Origin: Acidobacteriota bacterium
Lineage (GTDB): Bacteria; Acidobacteriota; Blastocatellia; Pyrinomonadales; Pyrinomonadaceae
Assembly (NCBI GenBank): GCA_016703965.1
Contig: JADJBB010000025.1
Coordinates: forward strand, 62,001-126,000
Length of the DNA: 64,000 nucleotides
Direction: 5' to 3'
Part shown: positions 1 to 9,510 of the stretch, piece after piece
Numbering within the stretch: position 1 is the stretch's first letter
How the letters are laid out: each line of letters begins with the position of its first letter
Notes under the pieces: generated by a model
The model's input: only the letters and a program-made list of their open reading frames with translations
The model's database searches: none
Told to the model about the DNA's origin: nothing
Made by a program: the position numbers and the translations under genes

Positions 1-1
1 G

Positions 2-790
2 GAGGCGGTTTTTTCAAACTCGACAACCCACGCCAAAGTGCTTTTGGGTGCTCAGCCGGTGTGGAACCCCCAAAACTGGGCGGTATGCGTGTCCAAAAAC
101 AGGTCGCTTCGCAAGCAGCTTAACCGGGCACACAACAAAAACGTATTCGTTACCGAATGGTCGGCGGAACGGGCATTTGCAAACACAGAGTTGCTCAATT
201 GTTTACATGAGTGGCTTAAAGGGAAGGGGCTACCACCGATGCACTTTATGGTTGAGCCGGAAACGCTAAGCCGCTTATTCGACCGACGGATATTTGTAGC
301 CGAACGCGATGGAGCAGTAGTCGGTTTTGTGATGCTTTCACCGGTTCCGATGCGAAACGGTTGGCTCTTTGAACAATACGTGCATAGTCCCGACTCGCCA
401 AACGGAACGGTCGAATTGATGATCGACGCGGCTATGAGGGCATTGTCTAATGGTCAAAGCGAATATGCGACTCTCGGACTGTCACCGCTCTCAACCAGAG
501 CTGAGATAGAACCATTTAGAAATCCCGTATGGCTTAGCCTCCTGCTCACATGGATTCGTGCTCACGGACGGAGATTCTACAATTTTGAAGGGCTTGATTC
601 TTTTAAGGCGAAATTTCGCCCGGAGAGATGGGAGCCTGTATTTGCTATATCCAATGAGCCGCGGCTTTCGCCCTCCACTCTGTATGCGATTGCGTCCGCA
701 TTCAGCAGAAATGCTCCAATACGACTTTTTTTAGGCGGATTGCGGCGAGCAGTTAGAAGTGAGATCCGTTGGCTAATCCAGAAATTGTAA
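2..790 (+). CDS. DUF2156 / MprF C-terminal-like acyltransferase fold protein, 5' end cut by window
   Basis: The frame is open from the window edge, so the true start lies outside; a GTG at 38 is only the first start codon seen. The visible part resembles the C-terminal catalytic domain of phosphatidylglycerol lysyltransferases (DUF2156, a doubled GNAT-like fold). It has a G-A-Q-P-V-W-N-P stretch near the left edge, a central F-V-A-E-R-D-G-A-V-V-G-F strand pair typical of GNAT cores, and a late Y-N-F-E-G-L-D-S-F-K-A-K-F-R-P segment that is the usual signature of the family. No membrane helices are visible in this part. The family moves aminoacyl groups from tRNA to lipids, but many DUF2156 proteins have unknown substrates, so substrate is not assigned. 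The family call is fairly firm and the function is open. Confidence 0.75.
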   Translation, partial: EAVFSNSTTHAKVLLGAQPVWNPQNWAVCVSKNRSLRKQLNRAHNKNVFVTEWSAERAFANTELLNCLHEWLKGKGLPPMHFMVEPETLSRLFDRRIFVAERDGAVVGFVMLSPVPMRNGWLFEQYVHSPDSPNGTVELMIDAAMRALSNGQSEYATLGLSPLSTRAEIEPFRNPVWLSLLLTWIRAHGRRFYNFEGLDSFKAKFRPERWEPVFAISNEPRLSPSTLYAIASAFSRNAPIRLFLGGLRRAVRSEIRWLIQKL

Positions 791-893
791 AATCGGGAAG
801 GGTGAATACCAGGAACTCGGAAGAAGGGAACAGATCGCTGCCTTTCGAAAAGTCCTTTGGAAAATCTTCGTTTGGTATTAGGTCCGTCTGTCG

Positions 894-2750
894 CTAGCTA
901 CTAGCGGCGAACTGCATCTTTTCTACCAGCAGTCGAAATCGCGCGTCGTCTCGAATTGACGTTAGGCGAGGATCGACATTTAGCCAGACGAGGCGTTCTT
1001 CGCGGAGGTTGAAACATCTTTCGAGGGCGGCGAATGCGTCATCGACGCGGCCTAGTTCGGCATAGTTGATCGCAAGAGAATAGTCGGCTTTCGAGTTTTC
1101 TTTGGACATTTCTTCGAGCTTTTGCAAATGTTCGCCGGCTTTCGCGGGGTTTCCTGTCTTTGAATATAGCGTGGCAAGCAGCGATGACCAGACGAACTGT
1201 CGTCCTCGATCAGATACCGCCATTTCTTCCGTGACGGTTATTGCTCGCTCGTATTGTCCGGTATGAAAGAGAAATGTCGGCAACGCACGACGTGCGGTTT
1301 GATTCTGTTTGTCAAAATTGTATCGACTCTCGGCGATCTTTAGACCTTCGTCAAAACGCCCTGCGGATTCGAGTATTGCAAATTTAACGTCCTCGACCAT
1401 TGGCGTGACCGGATCGACCTCAATCGCGCGTTCGACCATTGCGAGAGCCTCATCGGTTCTGCCTAGAAACGACAGCATTTGCGCGCACCATGCGATTGCT
1501 GTCGCATTGTTCGGGTCCAGTTCAATAGCCTTCTTAAATTCCTTTTCGGCACCGATCCAATCCCATTCATTGCTGCGCTTTAGTCTGCCGAGAGATGCGT
1601 GGGCTTCGGAGAGGTCAGCGTCGAGTTCGAGTGCTCGTTTGATGTAGGCGGTCGCCTTTTTATAATTTTCGGCGGCCTGAGCGCCTGTCGCGCCGTTTCC
1701 CTGCCGCGTGAACAGATCGCCGAGTCCAGAATAGGCAAGGGCGAATGTTGGATCAAGCGCCAGTGCCTGTTGGTAGGCGTCAAGAGATTGCTGAAAACCC
1801 TTCTCGATGCGGCGGGAAAAGATTGTGCGTCCACGAAGATATGCGAGATATGCTTCGCGATTCTCGGTATATCGTTTTCCCAGAATCTCTTCGTCGTTCG
1901 GCGTTACGTTATCGAGAAGCGAACCGGCAACACGCAGTGCAAGTTGATCTTGCAGTGCGAATATATCGCCGTTTGGCTCGTCGAATGTATAAGTCCACAA
2001 TTGCGAGCCGTCGCGAACATCGATCAGCCGCAGGTTAACGCGCATTCGGCTGTCTATTTTTTGATAGGTTCCAGCGATAACAGCGTCAACTTTTAATTCG
2101 GCCCCCAATTCAATCGAATCTTTTTTTCCTTTTGCGAAATGTTCAACCGCCGAATAAGGTCGAACCCTGAAACGTCTCAATCCCGCCAGACGTGTGATAA
2201 GAGAATCAGTAAGGCCGAGTATTACACTGTTGTCTAAATCGTCTTCGGATAAGTTCTTAAGTGGGAGAACGGCTAACGTCGTAATGCTCTTTGTCGAAGG
2301 CGAAACGACGGTTGAACCGTTTCGAAAATATACAAAACCCGTAATTCCTAATACCACGATCAGCAGAAGTGCGACTGCCGCGAATCTTAGGTATCTTTGC
2401 TGAGGCTTACGATCTTTAGATAGTTGCTTGTCGTTGTTGCCACTAGGCGGAGCAACAAGTTTATATCCGCGACGCGGGACGGTCTGGATCAGGTCTTTGT
2501 CGCCAAGGGCCTTTCGGAGCAAAGAGATCGTGTAGTTAATATTTCCTTCTTCGACAAACGTATCCTTCCAAACGGTCGCCAAAAGGTCTTCGCGCGTGAC
2601 TATCTGGCCATCCTTTTCGATAAGCAGAGCGAGAATCTCAGTAGCCTTCGGCGGCAGCGGAATAATCTCATCGTTGCGCGAGAGTATCCGTTCCGACATA
2701 TTAAAACGGAATTCACCAAAGTCAATAGTTTTCGGTTTTTCGTCACTCAT
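894..2750 (-). CDS. Winged-helix DNA-binding / TolB-like / TPR membrane regulator
   Basis: 618 residues. Residues about 8-105 form an OmpR/PhoB-type winged helix, ending in the usual V-P-R-R-G-Y-K-L motif. Residues about 121-142 are a single membrane helix. A TolB/FlgO-like alpha/beta domain follows (A-V-L-P-L-K-N-L, then V-D-A-V-I-A-G-T and L-W-T-Y-T-F-D), and then TPR repeats fill the C-terminal half (for example L-D-P-T-F-A-L-A-Y-S-G-L-G-D). This is the CadC-like one-component layout expanded in Acidobacteriota: cytoplasmic DNA-binding domain, one membrane span, extracytoplasmic sensor. No receiver domain is present. The gene is divergent from the secreted-protein operon at 2867 with 116 bases between them, so that operon is a natural but unproven target. 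The ligand is unknown. Confidence 0.9.
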   Translation of the reverse strand: MSDEKPKTIDFGEFRFNMSERILSRNDEIIPLPPKATEILALLIEKDGQIVTREDLLATVWKDTFVEEGNINYTISLLRKALGDKDLIQTVPRRGYKLVAPPSGNNDKQLSKDRKPQQRYLRFAAVALLLIVVLGITGFVYFRNGSTVVSPSTKSITTLAVLPLKNLSEDDLDNSVILGLTDSLITRLAGLRRFRVRPYSAVEHFAKGKKDSIELGAELKVDAVIAGTYQKIDSRMRVNLRLIDVRDGSQLWTYTFDEPNGDIFALQDQLALRVAGSLLDNVTPNDEEILGKRYTENREAYLAYLRGRTIFSRRIEKGFQQSLDAYQQALALDPTFALAYSGLGDLFTRQGNGATGAQAAENYKKATAYIKRALELDADLSEAHASLGRLKRSNEWDWIGAEKEFKKAIELDPNNATAIAWCAQMLSFLGRTDEALAMVERAIEVDPVTPMVEDVKFAILESAGRFDEGLKIAESRYNFDKQNQTARRALPTFLFHTGQYERAITVTEEMAVSDRGRQFVWSSLLATLYSKTGNPAKAGEHLQKLEEMSKENSKADYSLAINYAELGRVDDAFAALERCFNLREERLVWLNVDPRLTSIRDDARFRLLVEKMQFAASS

Positions 2751-2866
2751 CGGACAAACCTAACAACTTCCTAACGCGTTCCAAAGGATTTAGGGATACC
2801 TAATACGATAAAACTATCGCCTGTAAACGACAAACATACATTCGGAAAACATCAGGAGAAAGAAAG

Positions 2867-3829
2867 ATGAAAAATTACATACGCACGATCTGCGTGCTGA
2901 TGCTACTCGGCATTATGCCATCGATATCGAGTGCTCAGAGCAGCGGAGCGATCCGCGAAGCTTTTTATAATGAGGTCGGCCACGATGTGGTCGGGTACGT
3001 GGCGGTGTTCATGAATTTTTATGATCCCAATCTGACGGGAAATGTGAACATCAACAATCCGGGCAGCGCTGCCGAATGGACGGATCTAATGGCTCGCCTC
3101 GCCAGGCTCGACAATCTTTGCAAAACGAAATACTCGAACGTTACAAATGACCCGAACTTTCCGCCGAACTTCATAAACGGTAAGCCTAAGTTATGGTGTG
3201 CTATCGCTGCGAATCGCGTTGAGTATGAAAGGCAGGCACGCGGGTCGGCAAATGATCAGCGGGCCGAGTCGTTCGTCAAGATATGGCGATACGACATCGA
3301 AAAAGCCGTAAATGATCAAAAGGGTTATGTTTACGACGACATACAGCGAATGCTTTACGCCCCTACTTGGAAAACGGAGAAATTCGCTGAGGTGCAGAAA
3401 GCATATTCTTCCGAAGGTTTAGGCCAGCCGTCGATGAAGATGTTTGATGCGATCGAGCCGGACCTTGCGAAGGTCCGAGCCCGCATTGACCGTGACAGCA
3501 AAACCAACGTATGGGTACAGCCACCCAACTCAGAACCCGCGATGGAGTCTTTCTTTAAGACAAGACTGCTCGCCCACCCTCAACATAGGGGCACGGAAAT
3601 CCTAAAGATCGGCAGTAATTATAGTAACTGGAGAGTGTTCAAAAACTCGCTTGGCATTCCGACCAGTCAGTACAAGCGCGGCCTTTTCCTCGCCAAACGT
3701 CCCGGGCAGAACGGGCTTTGCCAGATTCGCGAGTGGATCGTCAAACAGGAATACATCGGCGGTGGAAAATTTGGCCCGTCCAAGATCGAAAGCTTTGGCG
3801 GTGCAGGTATCTACGCAAAATGCCAGTGA
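2867..3829 (+). CDS. Secreted protein of unknown function
   Basis: 320 residues, not recognised as any family. A clear Sec signal peptide opens the protein: two basic-side residues, a hydrophobic stretch around residues 8-18 and a likely cut after S-S-A-Q. An AGGAGA ribosome site sits 9 bases before the ATG. The mature protein is mixed charged/polar with several Trp and a few Cys (C-K-T-K, L-W-C-A, G-L-C-Q-I, Y-A-K-C-Q), so disulfides in the periplasm are possible. It is the first gene of a compact operon with the small gene at 3820 and the lipoprotein at 4057, and it faces the wHTH-TPR regulator at 2750. No catalytic motif was seen. Confidence 0.75.
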   Translation: MKNYIRTICVLMLLGIMPSISSAQSSGAIREAFYNEVGHDVVGYVAVFMNFYDPNLTGNVNINNPGSAAEWTDLMARLARLDNLCKTKYSNVTNDPNFPPNFINGKPKLWCAIAANRVEYERQARGSANDQRAESFVKIWRYDIEKAVNDQKGYVYDDIQRMLYAPTWKTEKFAEVQKAYSSEGLGQPSMKMFDAIEPDLAKVRARIDRDSKTNVWVQPPNSEPAMESFFKTRLLAHPQHRGTEILKIGSNYSNWRVFKNSLGIPTSQYKRGLFLAKRPGQNGLCQIREWIVKQEYIGGGKFGPSKIESFGGAGIYAKCQ

Positions 3830-4047
3830 TCCGCGAATGGCGTTGGAATGAGACCGAAGAGGGTTGCGACGGAGTCACGCTGCGCAGAGACGGCGTGACC
3901 CTGTGGTCAGCAAACTGGCGGGCCCCATTTACCGATTCTGGCCATGAGTGGACCATCGAAGAATTCAGAACATCCGCTACTTCTGCGGGAATACCGCCAG
4001 ATGTCTGGAAAGAACTGAATCAGGAAATAACGAAGATCGAGAAATAG
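3820..4047 (+). CDS. Small hypothetical protein, translationally coupled
   Basis: 75 residues from the ATG at 3820, which overlaps the last codons of the preceding gene (stop at 3829). The same frame is open further upstream, but that longer version would run inside the preceding gene, so I take the overlapping ATG. The protein has no signal peptide or membrane span. It is rich in Trp and acidic residues (R-E-W-R-W-N-E, V-W-K-E-L-N-Q-E). The tight overlap and the 9-base gap to the lipoprotein at 4057 suggest one transcript. I do not recognise a family. Whether it is really translated is moderately supported by its position only. Confidence 0.5.
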   Translation: MPVIREWRWNETEEGCDGVTLRRDGVTLWSANWRAPFTDSGHEWTIEEFRTSATSAGIPPDVWKELNQEITKIEK

Positions 4048-4056
4048 GAGATTACA

Positions 4057-4659
4057 ATGAAAAACACTATCGGATTTGTAGTACTATTGGCGGCCATTCT
4101 CGGCTGCTCATCATTCAGCAAGAAAGAAACATCAAACAATGCCGCACCGGCACCTGCCAAGACCGAACCGGCTAAAACCGATGCTGCTCCGCCGAGTGCA
4201 TCGGACTTGACGCTTGAGAAATTTAACCAGCTAACCGTTGGAATGAAATATGACGAGGTCGTCAAAATTCTTGGCTCCGCAGGAACAGAAGCTAGCAGTT
4301 CTTCGTCGGCAGGAAACAAATATGTTTCGTATAAATGGGAAGGTGCGAACAATGCCCGAATAACCGCAACCTTCAAAAATGATGTTCTGACCACAAAGAA
4401 TCAGTTAAATGTAAGATCAACGACAACCCAAGCAGCAACATCCGATCTCACAATGGCAAAATACGAACAGCTAAATACTGGTTTGAGCTATGCCGAAGCC
4501 GCAAAAATAATCGGTTCGGAAGGCTCACAAACCAGCAGTTCAACTTCGAGCAACTACAAGACGACGACTTACAAATGGGAAGGCGACAAAAACGCACGAA
4601 TTTATGTCATTTTCAAAGATGACAAAATCCAGTCAAAGTCACAGTCAAATCTGAAGTAG
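4057..4659 (+). CDS. Lipoprotein with two SmpA/DUF3862-like repeats
   Basis: 200 residues. The N-terminus has a lipobox ending A-I-L-G-C, so the protein should be lipidated at Cys17 and membrane-anchored. A GAG-rich ribosome site lies just before the ATG. A low-complexity Ala/Pro/Lys linker leads to two homologous modules of about 60-65 residues (around 50-120 and 135-200). Each reads D-L-T-x-x-K-x-x-Q-L followed by G-x-x-Y-x-E-x-x-K-I-x-G-S, a Ser-rich loop and Y-K-W-E-G-x-x-N-A-R-I. This is the SmpA/OmlA (BLIP-like, DUF3862) pattern found in envelope-assembly lipoproteins. The internal duplication is plain in the sequence; the exact role is not known. It closes the operon starting at 2867. 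Confidence 0.8.
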   Translation: MKNTIGFVVLLAAILGCSSFSKKETSNNAAPAPAKTEPAKTDAAPPSASDLTLEKFNQLTVGMKYDEVVKILGSAGTEASSSSSAGNKYVSYKWEGANNARITATFKNDVLTTKNQLNVRSTTTQAATSDLTMAKYEQLNTGLSYAEAAKIIGSEGSQTSSSTSSNYKTTTYKWEGDKNARIYVIFKDDKIQSKSQSNLK

Positions 4660-4751
4660 GGGGCTTCGTACTAATGGGCCAACCGTTGGGCCGTGTGATG
4701 GGCCCGACGAGAATATCGTGCAATAATGTAAGCCGAACCTTAGACAATCGT

Positions 4752-6362
4752 ATGGAACAGTTCTTAGCAACTGAGACGTTGATTATTGAGCTGCTGCTGA
4801 TCGTTTCGCTCGTCGCTCTGGCCGTGCGGCGGCTGCGGATCCCGTATACGGTGGCCCTTGTGGTCGTCGGATTGCTGATCACTTTTCAGCAGCCGATCGG
4901 GATCGATCTCACGCCGGAGCTGATCTTGTCGATCTTTATTCCGCCGCTTGTCTTTGAAGCCGCATTTCATCTTGAGTTCAAATCTCTCCGTGCAAACTGG
5001 CTGCCGATCGTCGGGCTGGCGATTCCCGGTGTTCTGGTCACGACGTTTGTGGTCGGCGGTATTGTTTCATGGGGCGTAGGCATTTCGTTGTCGAGCGCTC
5101 TGGTTTTCGGGGCATTGATCGCCGCGACCGATCCGGTGGCGGTGGTATCGCTGTTCAAAGCATTGGGAGCTCCGAAGCGTCTGACGACTCTCGTCGAGAG
5201 CGAGAGTTTGTTTAACGACGGAACAGCGATCGTTGTTTTCAAATTGCTGGTTGTGTTGGCTTTGGGCGTGGCCGTCAGCGAAACGGGCGAAGCGTCCCAA
5301 CCATTTGATTTATTGACAGCAACGGTTGATTTCTTTCGAGTCTCGGCCGGCGGCTTGCTGGTCGGTGTCGGCTTGGGATGGGTTATCGCACAGGTGATCG
5401 CTCGCGTGGACGACTATTTGATCGAAACGATGCTCACGACCGTCCTTGCCTTCGGGGCGTATCTGGTCGCCGAGCGGTTTCATGTTTCAGGGGTCCTAGC
5501 GGTAGTAGCGGCGGGAATTATCACCGGCAACATCGGCTTGAAAGGGATGTCGCCGACGACGCGGATCGTTCTGTTCAATTTTTGGGAGTTCCTTGCGTTT
5601 GTCGCAAATTCGCTTGTATTTCTGCTGATCGGCCTGGAGGTGAATCTGCGCGAGATCGGTGCCAATATTGTCCCGATCGGCGTAGCTCTGGGAGCGGTTT
5701 TATTGAGCCGGGCGCTGGTCGTTTACGGAATAACGGCTTTGACGAACCTGCGTTCGACAAATAAAGTTCCGTTCGCCTACCGACACGTCCTTTTCTGGGG
5801 CGGATTGCGCGGAGCGATCTCTCTGGCACTGGCATTGAGCCTACCGCTTGCTCTCGCGGAACGAGATCTTTTACGAACGATGACGTTCGGCGTGGTTTTG
5901 TTCACGCTGCTGGCACAGGGAACTACGATGCAGTTTTTGATGAAGCGTTTAGGACTAGGAGTGGCGCCCGCGCTCGAGCTCGAATACGAACGCCGCCACG
6001 GACGCCTCATCGCCGCGCAGGCTGCACTTCATCGAATCGAAGAAATGTATCACGCCAATTTGTTCTCGCTAGCGATTTGGCAGCAGTCCGAACCCGAACT
6101 GCAACGGCAGGTCGACGACGCTCTCGCCGCGCAAAACGAACTGTTAAAGAAACACCCCGAACTCCAGCTCGAAGAACGCGAAGACGCCCGCCGCGAAGGC
6201 CTCAACGCCCAACGCTCTGCCCTGACCACAATGCTCAGCAGCGGCCTCATCTCCGACGCGGTCTATGAAGAACTCGTCACCGAAGTCGATCACGCCCTCG
6301 AAAAGATCAATCACGGAACGGAACTGGTTTTAGCAAGCGACGGTTTCGAGCAAACGGTGTGA
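4752..6362 (+). CDS. Na+/H+ antiporter, CPA1 (NhaP-type) family
   Basis: 536 residues from the ATG at 4752, where the first membrane helix and family similarity begin; the same frame is open back to 4674 but those residues look non-family. About 12 membrane helices are followed by a hydrophilic C-terminal tail of roughly 120 residues rich in Glu, Gln and Arg. Diagnostic CPA1 motifs are present: A-T-D-P-V-A-V-V in the middle, then E-S-L-F-N-D-G-T-A with the ion-binding N-D pair, and R-G-A-I-S-L-A-L-A near the end of the membrane part. It exchanges cytoplasmic Na+ (or K+) for protons in the inner membrane. The permease and NhaA genes just downstream point to an ion-homeostasis neighbourhood. 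Confidence 0.9.
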   Translation: MEQFLATETLIIELLLIVSLVALAVRRLRIPYTVALVVVGLLITFQQPIGIDLTPELILSIFIPPLVFEAAFHLEFKSLRANWLPIVGLAIPGVLVTTFVVGGIVSWGVGISLSSALVFGALIAATDPVAVVSLFKALGAPKRLTTLVESESLFNDGTAIVVFKLLVVLALGVAVSETGEASQPFDLLTATVDFFRVSAGGLLVGVGLGWVIAQVIARVDDYLIETMLTTVLAFGAYLVAERFHVSGVLAVVAAGIITGNIGLKGMSPTTRIVLFNFWEFLAFVANSLVFLLIGLEVNLREIGANIVPIGVALGAVLLSRALVVYGITALTNLRSTNKVPFAYRHVLFWGGLRGAISLALALSLPLALAERDLLRTMTFGVVLFTLLAQGTTMQFLMKRLGLGVAPALELEYERRHGRLIAAQAALHRIEEMYHANLFSLAIWQQSEPELQRQVDDALAAQNELLKKHPELQLEEREDARREGLNAQRSALTTMLSSGLISDAVYEELVTEVDHALEKINHGTELVLASDGFEQTV

Positions 6363-6492
6363 ACCAGCTTGGCTGCAATTGCAGATCGAGCAAAAGAAAG
6401 GCCTGAGGCAAGCCTACACGCCGTAAGCAATAGGAGTATTTTCATTCGCGATGTCATCGCAATTGACTATGAACAAACGCTTTTACAGGAAC
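6363..6492. other. Convergent intergene with two short palindromes
   Basis: This gap separates the CPA1 antiporter (plus) from the SLC13 permease (minus). It holds a 12-bp perfect palindrome CTGCAATTGCAG at 6373-6384 and an interrupted one, GCGATG-T-CATCGC, at 6448-6460. Neither has a T-run, so they are weak candidates for termination or protein binding. No gene is seen. Confidence 0.35.
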
Positions 6493-8271
6493 TCAAAACT
6501 TCCAAAAAACCGGAATTAGAAATGTCGCGAGGAGCCAGAAGATGATGTTTAGCGGGGTGCCGACCTTGAGGAAATCGATGAATTTGTATTGGCCGGGACC
6601 GTAGATCATGGTGTTTGTTTGGTAGCCGACGGGGGTCATGAAGCTGGCGGAGGCGGCGAAGGTGACGGCGACCAGGAAGGGCTGCGGGTTGACGCCGAGG
6701 GTGGCGGCGGTGGCGATGGCGATGGGGGCGAGCAGGGCGGCGGTGGCGGTGTTTGACATCATCTCGGTGAGTAGCGAGGTCAGGATGTAGAACGCCGAGA
6801 CGAGAGCGATGAGGCCGAGCGTGCCTACGGTGCCGATGAGCTGCGTCGAGATCAGTCGGGCGGCGCCCGTGTTTTCGAGGGCGACGCCGAGAGACAGAAC
6901 GCCGGCGAGTAGGAAGATGATCTTCCATTCGATCGCATGGTACGCCTCGTCGAGCGTGATACATCTGGTCAAAATCAGAATGATCGCACCGACGGTCGCG
7001 GTGACGACGATCGGTGCGAAATTAAGGCTTGCGGCGAGGATCACTCCCGCGACGACCGCAACCGCGATGACCACCTTGTTTCGCCGGAATTCGACCGTCT
7101 GTTGCTCGGAGGTGACGATGAGATCGTTGCTTCGTTTGAAAGCGTTGAGACGGTCAATGTGGATTTCGACGAGGAGCATGTCTCCGGCCGTTAGTACCTT
7201 GTCGGAAAGTTTTTCCCGGAGGAGTTTGCCGTTATGACGGATCGCGAGAACGGTCCCTCCATAGTTTTCACGGAAATTTGATCTCTGAAGAGTGCTGCCG
7301 ACGAGCGGCCCATTTGGATCTATGACCGCCTCGACCAGTCGGAAATCCTCGGAGGTAATGCTCTCGTCGCCCCATTTGGTCTGCGGTTTGAACCTGATGC
7401 CCGAGCGTTCCTGAAGAGCGCGTATCTCATCGAGGTTACAGCGGACGATCAAAATATCATCGGCGAGCAGGACAACGTCGCCCGTCGGCTGCTGTATCCG
7501 CTCATCTCCGCGGCGGATCTCGATGATGTTAATGTCGAGATCATGCACGAGGGCCGAGTTTCGAATTTTCGATCCGACTGACGCGGCGTGTGGCAAAAGA
7601 ACAATCTCGGTAAGGTATTCGCTGAGTGCGAAAGATTCGGTCAAATCGCCTTGGCCGCGACGCTCGGGTATTAAACGAATGCCGACTAACAGCAGGTAAG
7701 CCGTACCGACCGCGAACATTATCAAACCGAGCGGAGCAAACTCAAACATCGTAAATGCGGGCAGGTTGTTCTTTTCGGCGATAGAGCTGACCAGAATATT
7801 TGTCGAGGTTCCGATCAATGTACACACGCCTCCGAACATCGACGCAAATGAGACGGGCATCAGGATCTTCGACGCACTTATTCCAGTCTCACGCGCAGCC
7901 CCAAGAAGGATCGGAAGAAAGATCGCGATAACCGGCGTGTTGTTAATAAACGCGGAAAGCACGCCGACAATGATCATCACCAAAAGGATCGCGATCCAAA
8001 ATGAATTCTTGAAAATGCGGTTGATAAAGACGCCGATGAATGTAACCGCTCCCGTCCTAAAGAGCCCCGCGCTCAGGATAAACATCGCGGCGATTGTGAT
8101 CGTTGCCATGTTGCTAAAACCCGCAAGTCCCTCGACGGGCGTTACGACACCGCTGACAAGAAGCAAAGCCATCACTACGAGAGCAACAAGATCGACCGGC
8201 AATTTCTCAGTAACGAACAGATAGACCGCTAGAAGCAGGACGGCAAAGACGAAAATCATCTCAAAATTCAT
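6493..8271 (-). CDS. SLC13-family permease with paired RCK_C (TrkA_C) domains
   Basis: 592 residues. Membrane helices lie on both sides of a cytosolic insert. The N-terminal half has the SLC13/DASS pattern (L-P-V-D-L-V-A-L, then I-N-N-T-P-V-I-A and I-G-T-S-T-N-I-L). The middle, about residues 205-375, carries two RCK_C modules with the typical V-G-S-T-L-Q-R-S-N-F-R-E and G-D-M-L-L-V-E segments. The C-terminal half repeats the carrier motif (S-N-T-A-T-A-A-L). Such proteins move dicarboxylates, sulfate or similar anions with Na+; the substrate cannot be told here. RCK_C domains in other transporters bind nucleotides, including c-di-AMP. NhaA follows 21 bases upstream on the same strand, likely co-transcribed. 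A paralogue lies at 35177. Confidence 0.88.
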   Translation of the reverse strand: MNFEMIFVFAVLLLAVYLFVTEKLPVDLVALVVMALLLVSGVVTPVEGLAGFSNMATITIAAMFILSAGLFRTGAVTFIGVFINRIFKNSFWIAILLVMIIVGVLSAFINNTPVIAIFLPILLGAARETGISASKILMPVSFASMFGGVCTLIGTSTNILVSSIAEKNNLPAFTMFEFAPLGLIMFAVGTAYLLLVGIRLIPERRGQGDLTESFALSEYLTEIVLLPHAASVGSKIRNSALVHDLDINIIEIRRGDERIQQPTGDVVLLADDILIVRCNLDEIRALQERSGIRFKPQTKWGDESITSEDFRLVEAVIDPNGPLVGSTLQRSNFRENYGGTVLAIRHNGKLLREKLSDKVLTAGDMLLVEIHIDRLNAFKRSNDLIVTSEQQTVEFRRNKVVIAVAVVAGVILAASLNFAPIVVTATVGAIILILTRCITLDEAYHAIEWKIIFLLAGVLSLGVALENTGAARLISTQLIGTVGTLGLIALVSAFYILTSLLTEMMSNTATAALLAPIAIATAATLGVNPQPFLVAVTFAASASFMTPVGYQTNTMIYGPGQYKFIDFLKVGTPLNIIFWLLATFLIPVFWKF

Positions 8272-8292
8272 AAACGATCGTTACGAAGCCAT

Positions 8293-9504
8293 TTATGTTT
8301 CGGTGACGTGAAAATCCATCGCGTCTATATCTTCGTCGGATTCTTCTGGCTGTCCAAAGAGCTTAAGCCAGATAAAGCCGGCGGTTCCTGCTGTAAATGA
8401 TGCGAGCAGAATCGCCATTTTAGAGTTATTTATCACTAGTGCATTATCGGTAAACGCGAGGTTTGTAATAAAGATCGACATTGTAAAACCGATGCCGCCG
8501 AGTAGCCCGGCGCCCAAGACGTGCCTCCAGTTCAAATCGAGCGGCAGTTTGCAAATGCCGATCGAAACAGCGATGAAACTCAAGAGCGTGATGCCAAGTG
8601 GTTTGCCGAGTACTAGTCCGCCGATGATGCCAAAACTGTTTGGCGTTGTAAGGTTTTGCGCCCAGTCGGCGCCGATGACAATGCCTGTATTACATAGCGC
8701 AAATATCGGCAGAATCACAAACGCGACCGGCATGTGCAAGAGGTGTTCAAGTTGATATGAGGGTGATTCCTCGTCATCTTCCAATTCAGACGAGGGAATT
8801 GCGAATGCGAGGAGAACTCCGGCAATCGTGGCGTGAACGCCTGATTTTAACATCAGATACCACGCCAACGCCCCGACAAGCAAATAGACAACCAGTGACT
8901 TTATCCCTAAGAAACGCGCCGCCGCCGCGAGCGTGGCCAAAACCAGGAGCGCTCCAACAAGATATAGAGCGGAAAGCTCAGCGGTGTAAAAAACCGCGAT
9001 GATAACGATCGCGCACAGATCGTCGAGTACTGCGAACGCGACAACGAAAACCTTCAGCGACGCCGGAACACGGTTGCCCAAAATCGCGAGGGCACCGAGA
9101 GCGAATGCGATATCCGTCGCCATCGGAATACCGATCCCGGCCTGTGTCGGTGTTCCCGCGTTAAGGAAGAAGTGAATCAGAGCGGGAAAGGCAAGTCCGC
9201 CAAGGGCGGCGAAAATAGGCAAAAGCGCGTTCTTAAAATTCGAAAGCTCGCCGTTATAAAGCTCGCGTTTCAGTTCCAAACCTATGAGCAAGAAGAAAAT
9301 CGCCATCAACCCATCGTTGATCCAGTGCTCGACGCTTAAGGGGCCGATGTAGTTGCTCCATATACTCAAATAATTCTTGCCCAAGATCGAATTGGCGAAA
9401 ATGAGCGACACGGCCGTGCATACGATCAACAATATCCCGCTAGATTTCTCGGAGTCGAAAAATGCCTTGAACGATCTTGATAATTTTCTTTGTACAATTC
9501 CCAT
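8293..9504 (-). CDS. nhaA: Na+/H+ antiporter NhaA
   Basis: 403 residues, the usual NhaA length. The family core is clear: M-A-T-D-I-A-F-A-L-G followed by V-F-V-V-A-F-A-V-L-D-D-L, with the two adjacent aspartates that carry ions, and G-G-I-G-F-T-M-S-I-F near the end. Around 11-12 membrane helices are predicted by eye, and the tail is acidic (E-E-S-D-E-D). It exports Na+ in exchange for two protons across the inner membrane. It sits between the mechanosensitive-channel remnant (upstream, 6-base gap) and the SLC13 permease (downstream), all on the minus strand, so one transcript is likely. Confidence 0.96.
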   Translation of the reverse strand: MGIVQRKLSRSFKAFFDSEKSSGILLIVCTAVSLIFANSILGKNYLSIWSNYIGPLSVEHWINDGLMAIFFLLIGLELKRELYNGELSNFKNALLPIFAALGGLAFPALIHFFLNAGTPTQAGIGIPMATDIAFALGALAILGNRVPASLKVFVVAFAVLDDLCAIVIIAVFYTAELSALYLVGALLVLATLAAAARFLGIKSLVVYLLVGALAWYLMLKSGVHATIAGVLLAFAIPSSELEDDEESPSYQLEHLLHMPVAFVILPIFALCNTGIVIGADWAQNLTTPNSFGIIGGLVLGKPLGITLLSFIAVSIGICKLPLDLNWRHVLGAGLLGGIGFTMSIFITNLAFTDNALVINNSKMAILLASFTAGTAGFIWLKLFGQPEESDEDIDAMDFHVTET

Positions 9505-9510
9505 CAGAGC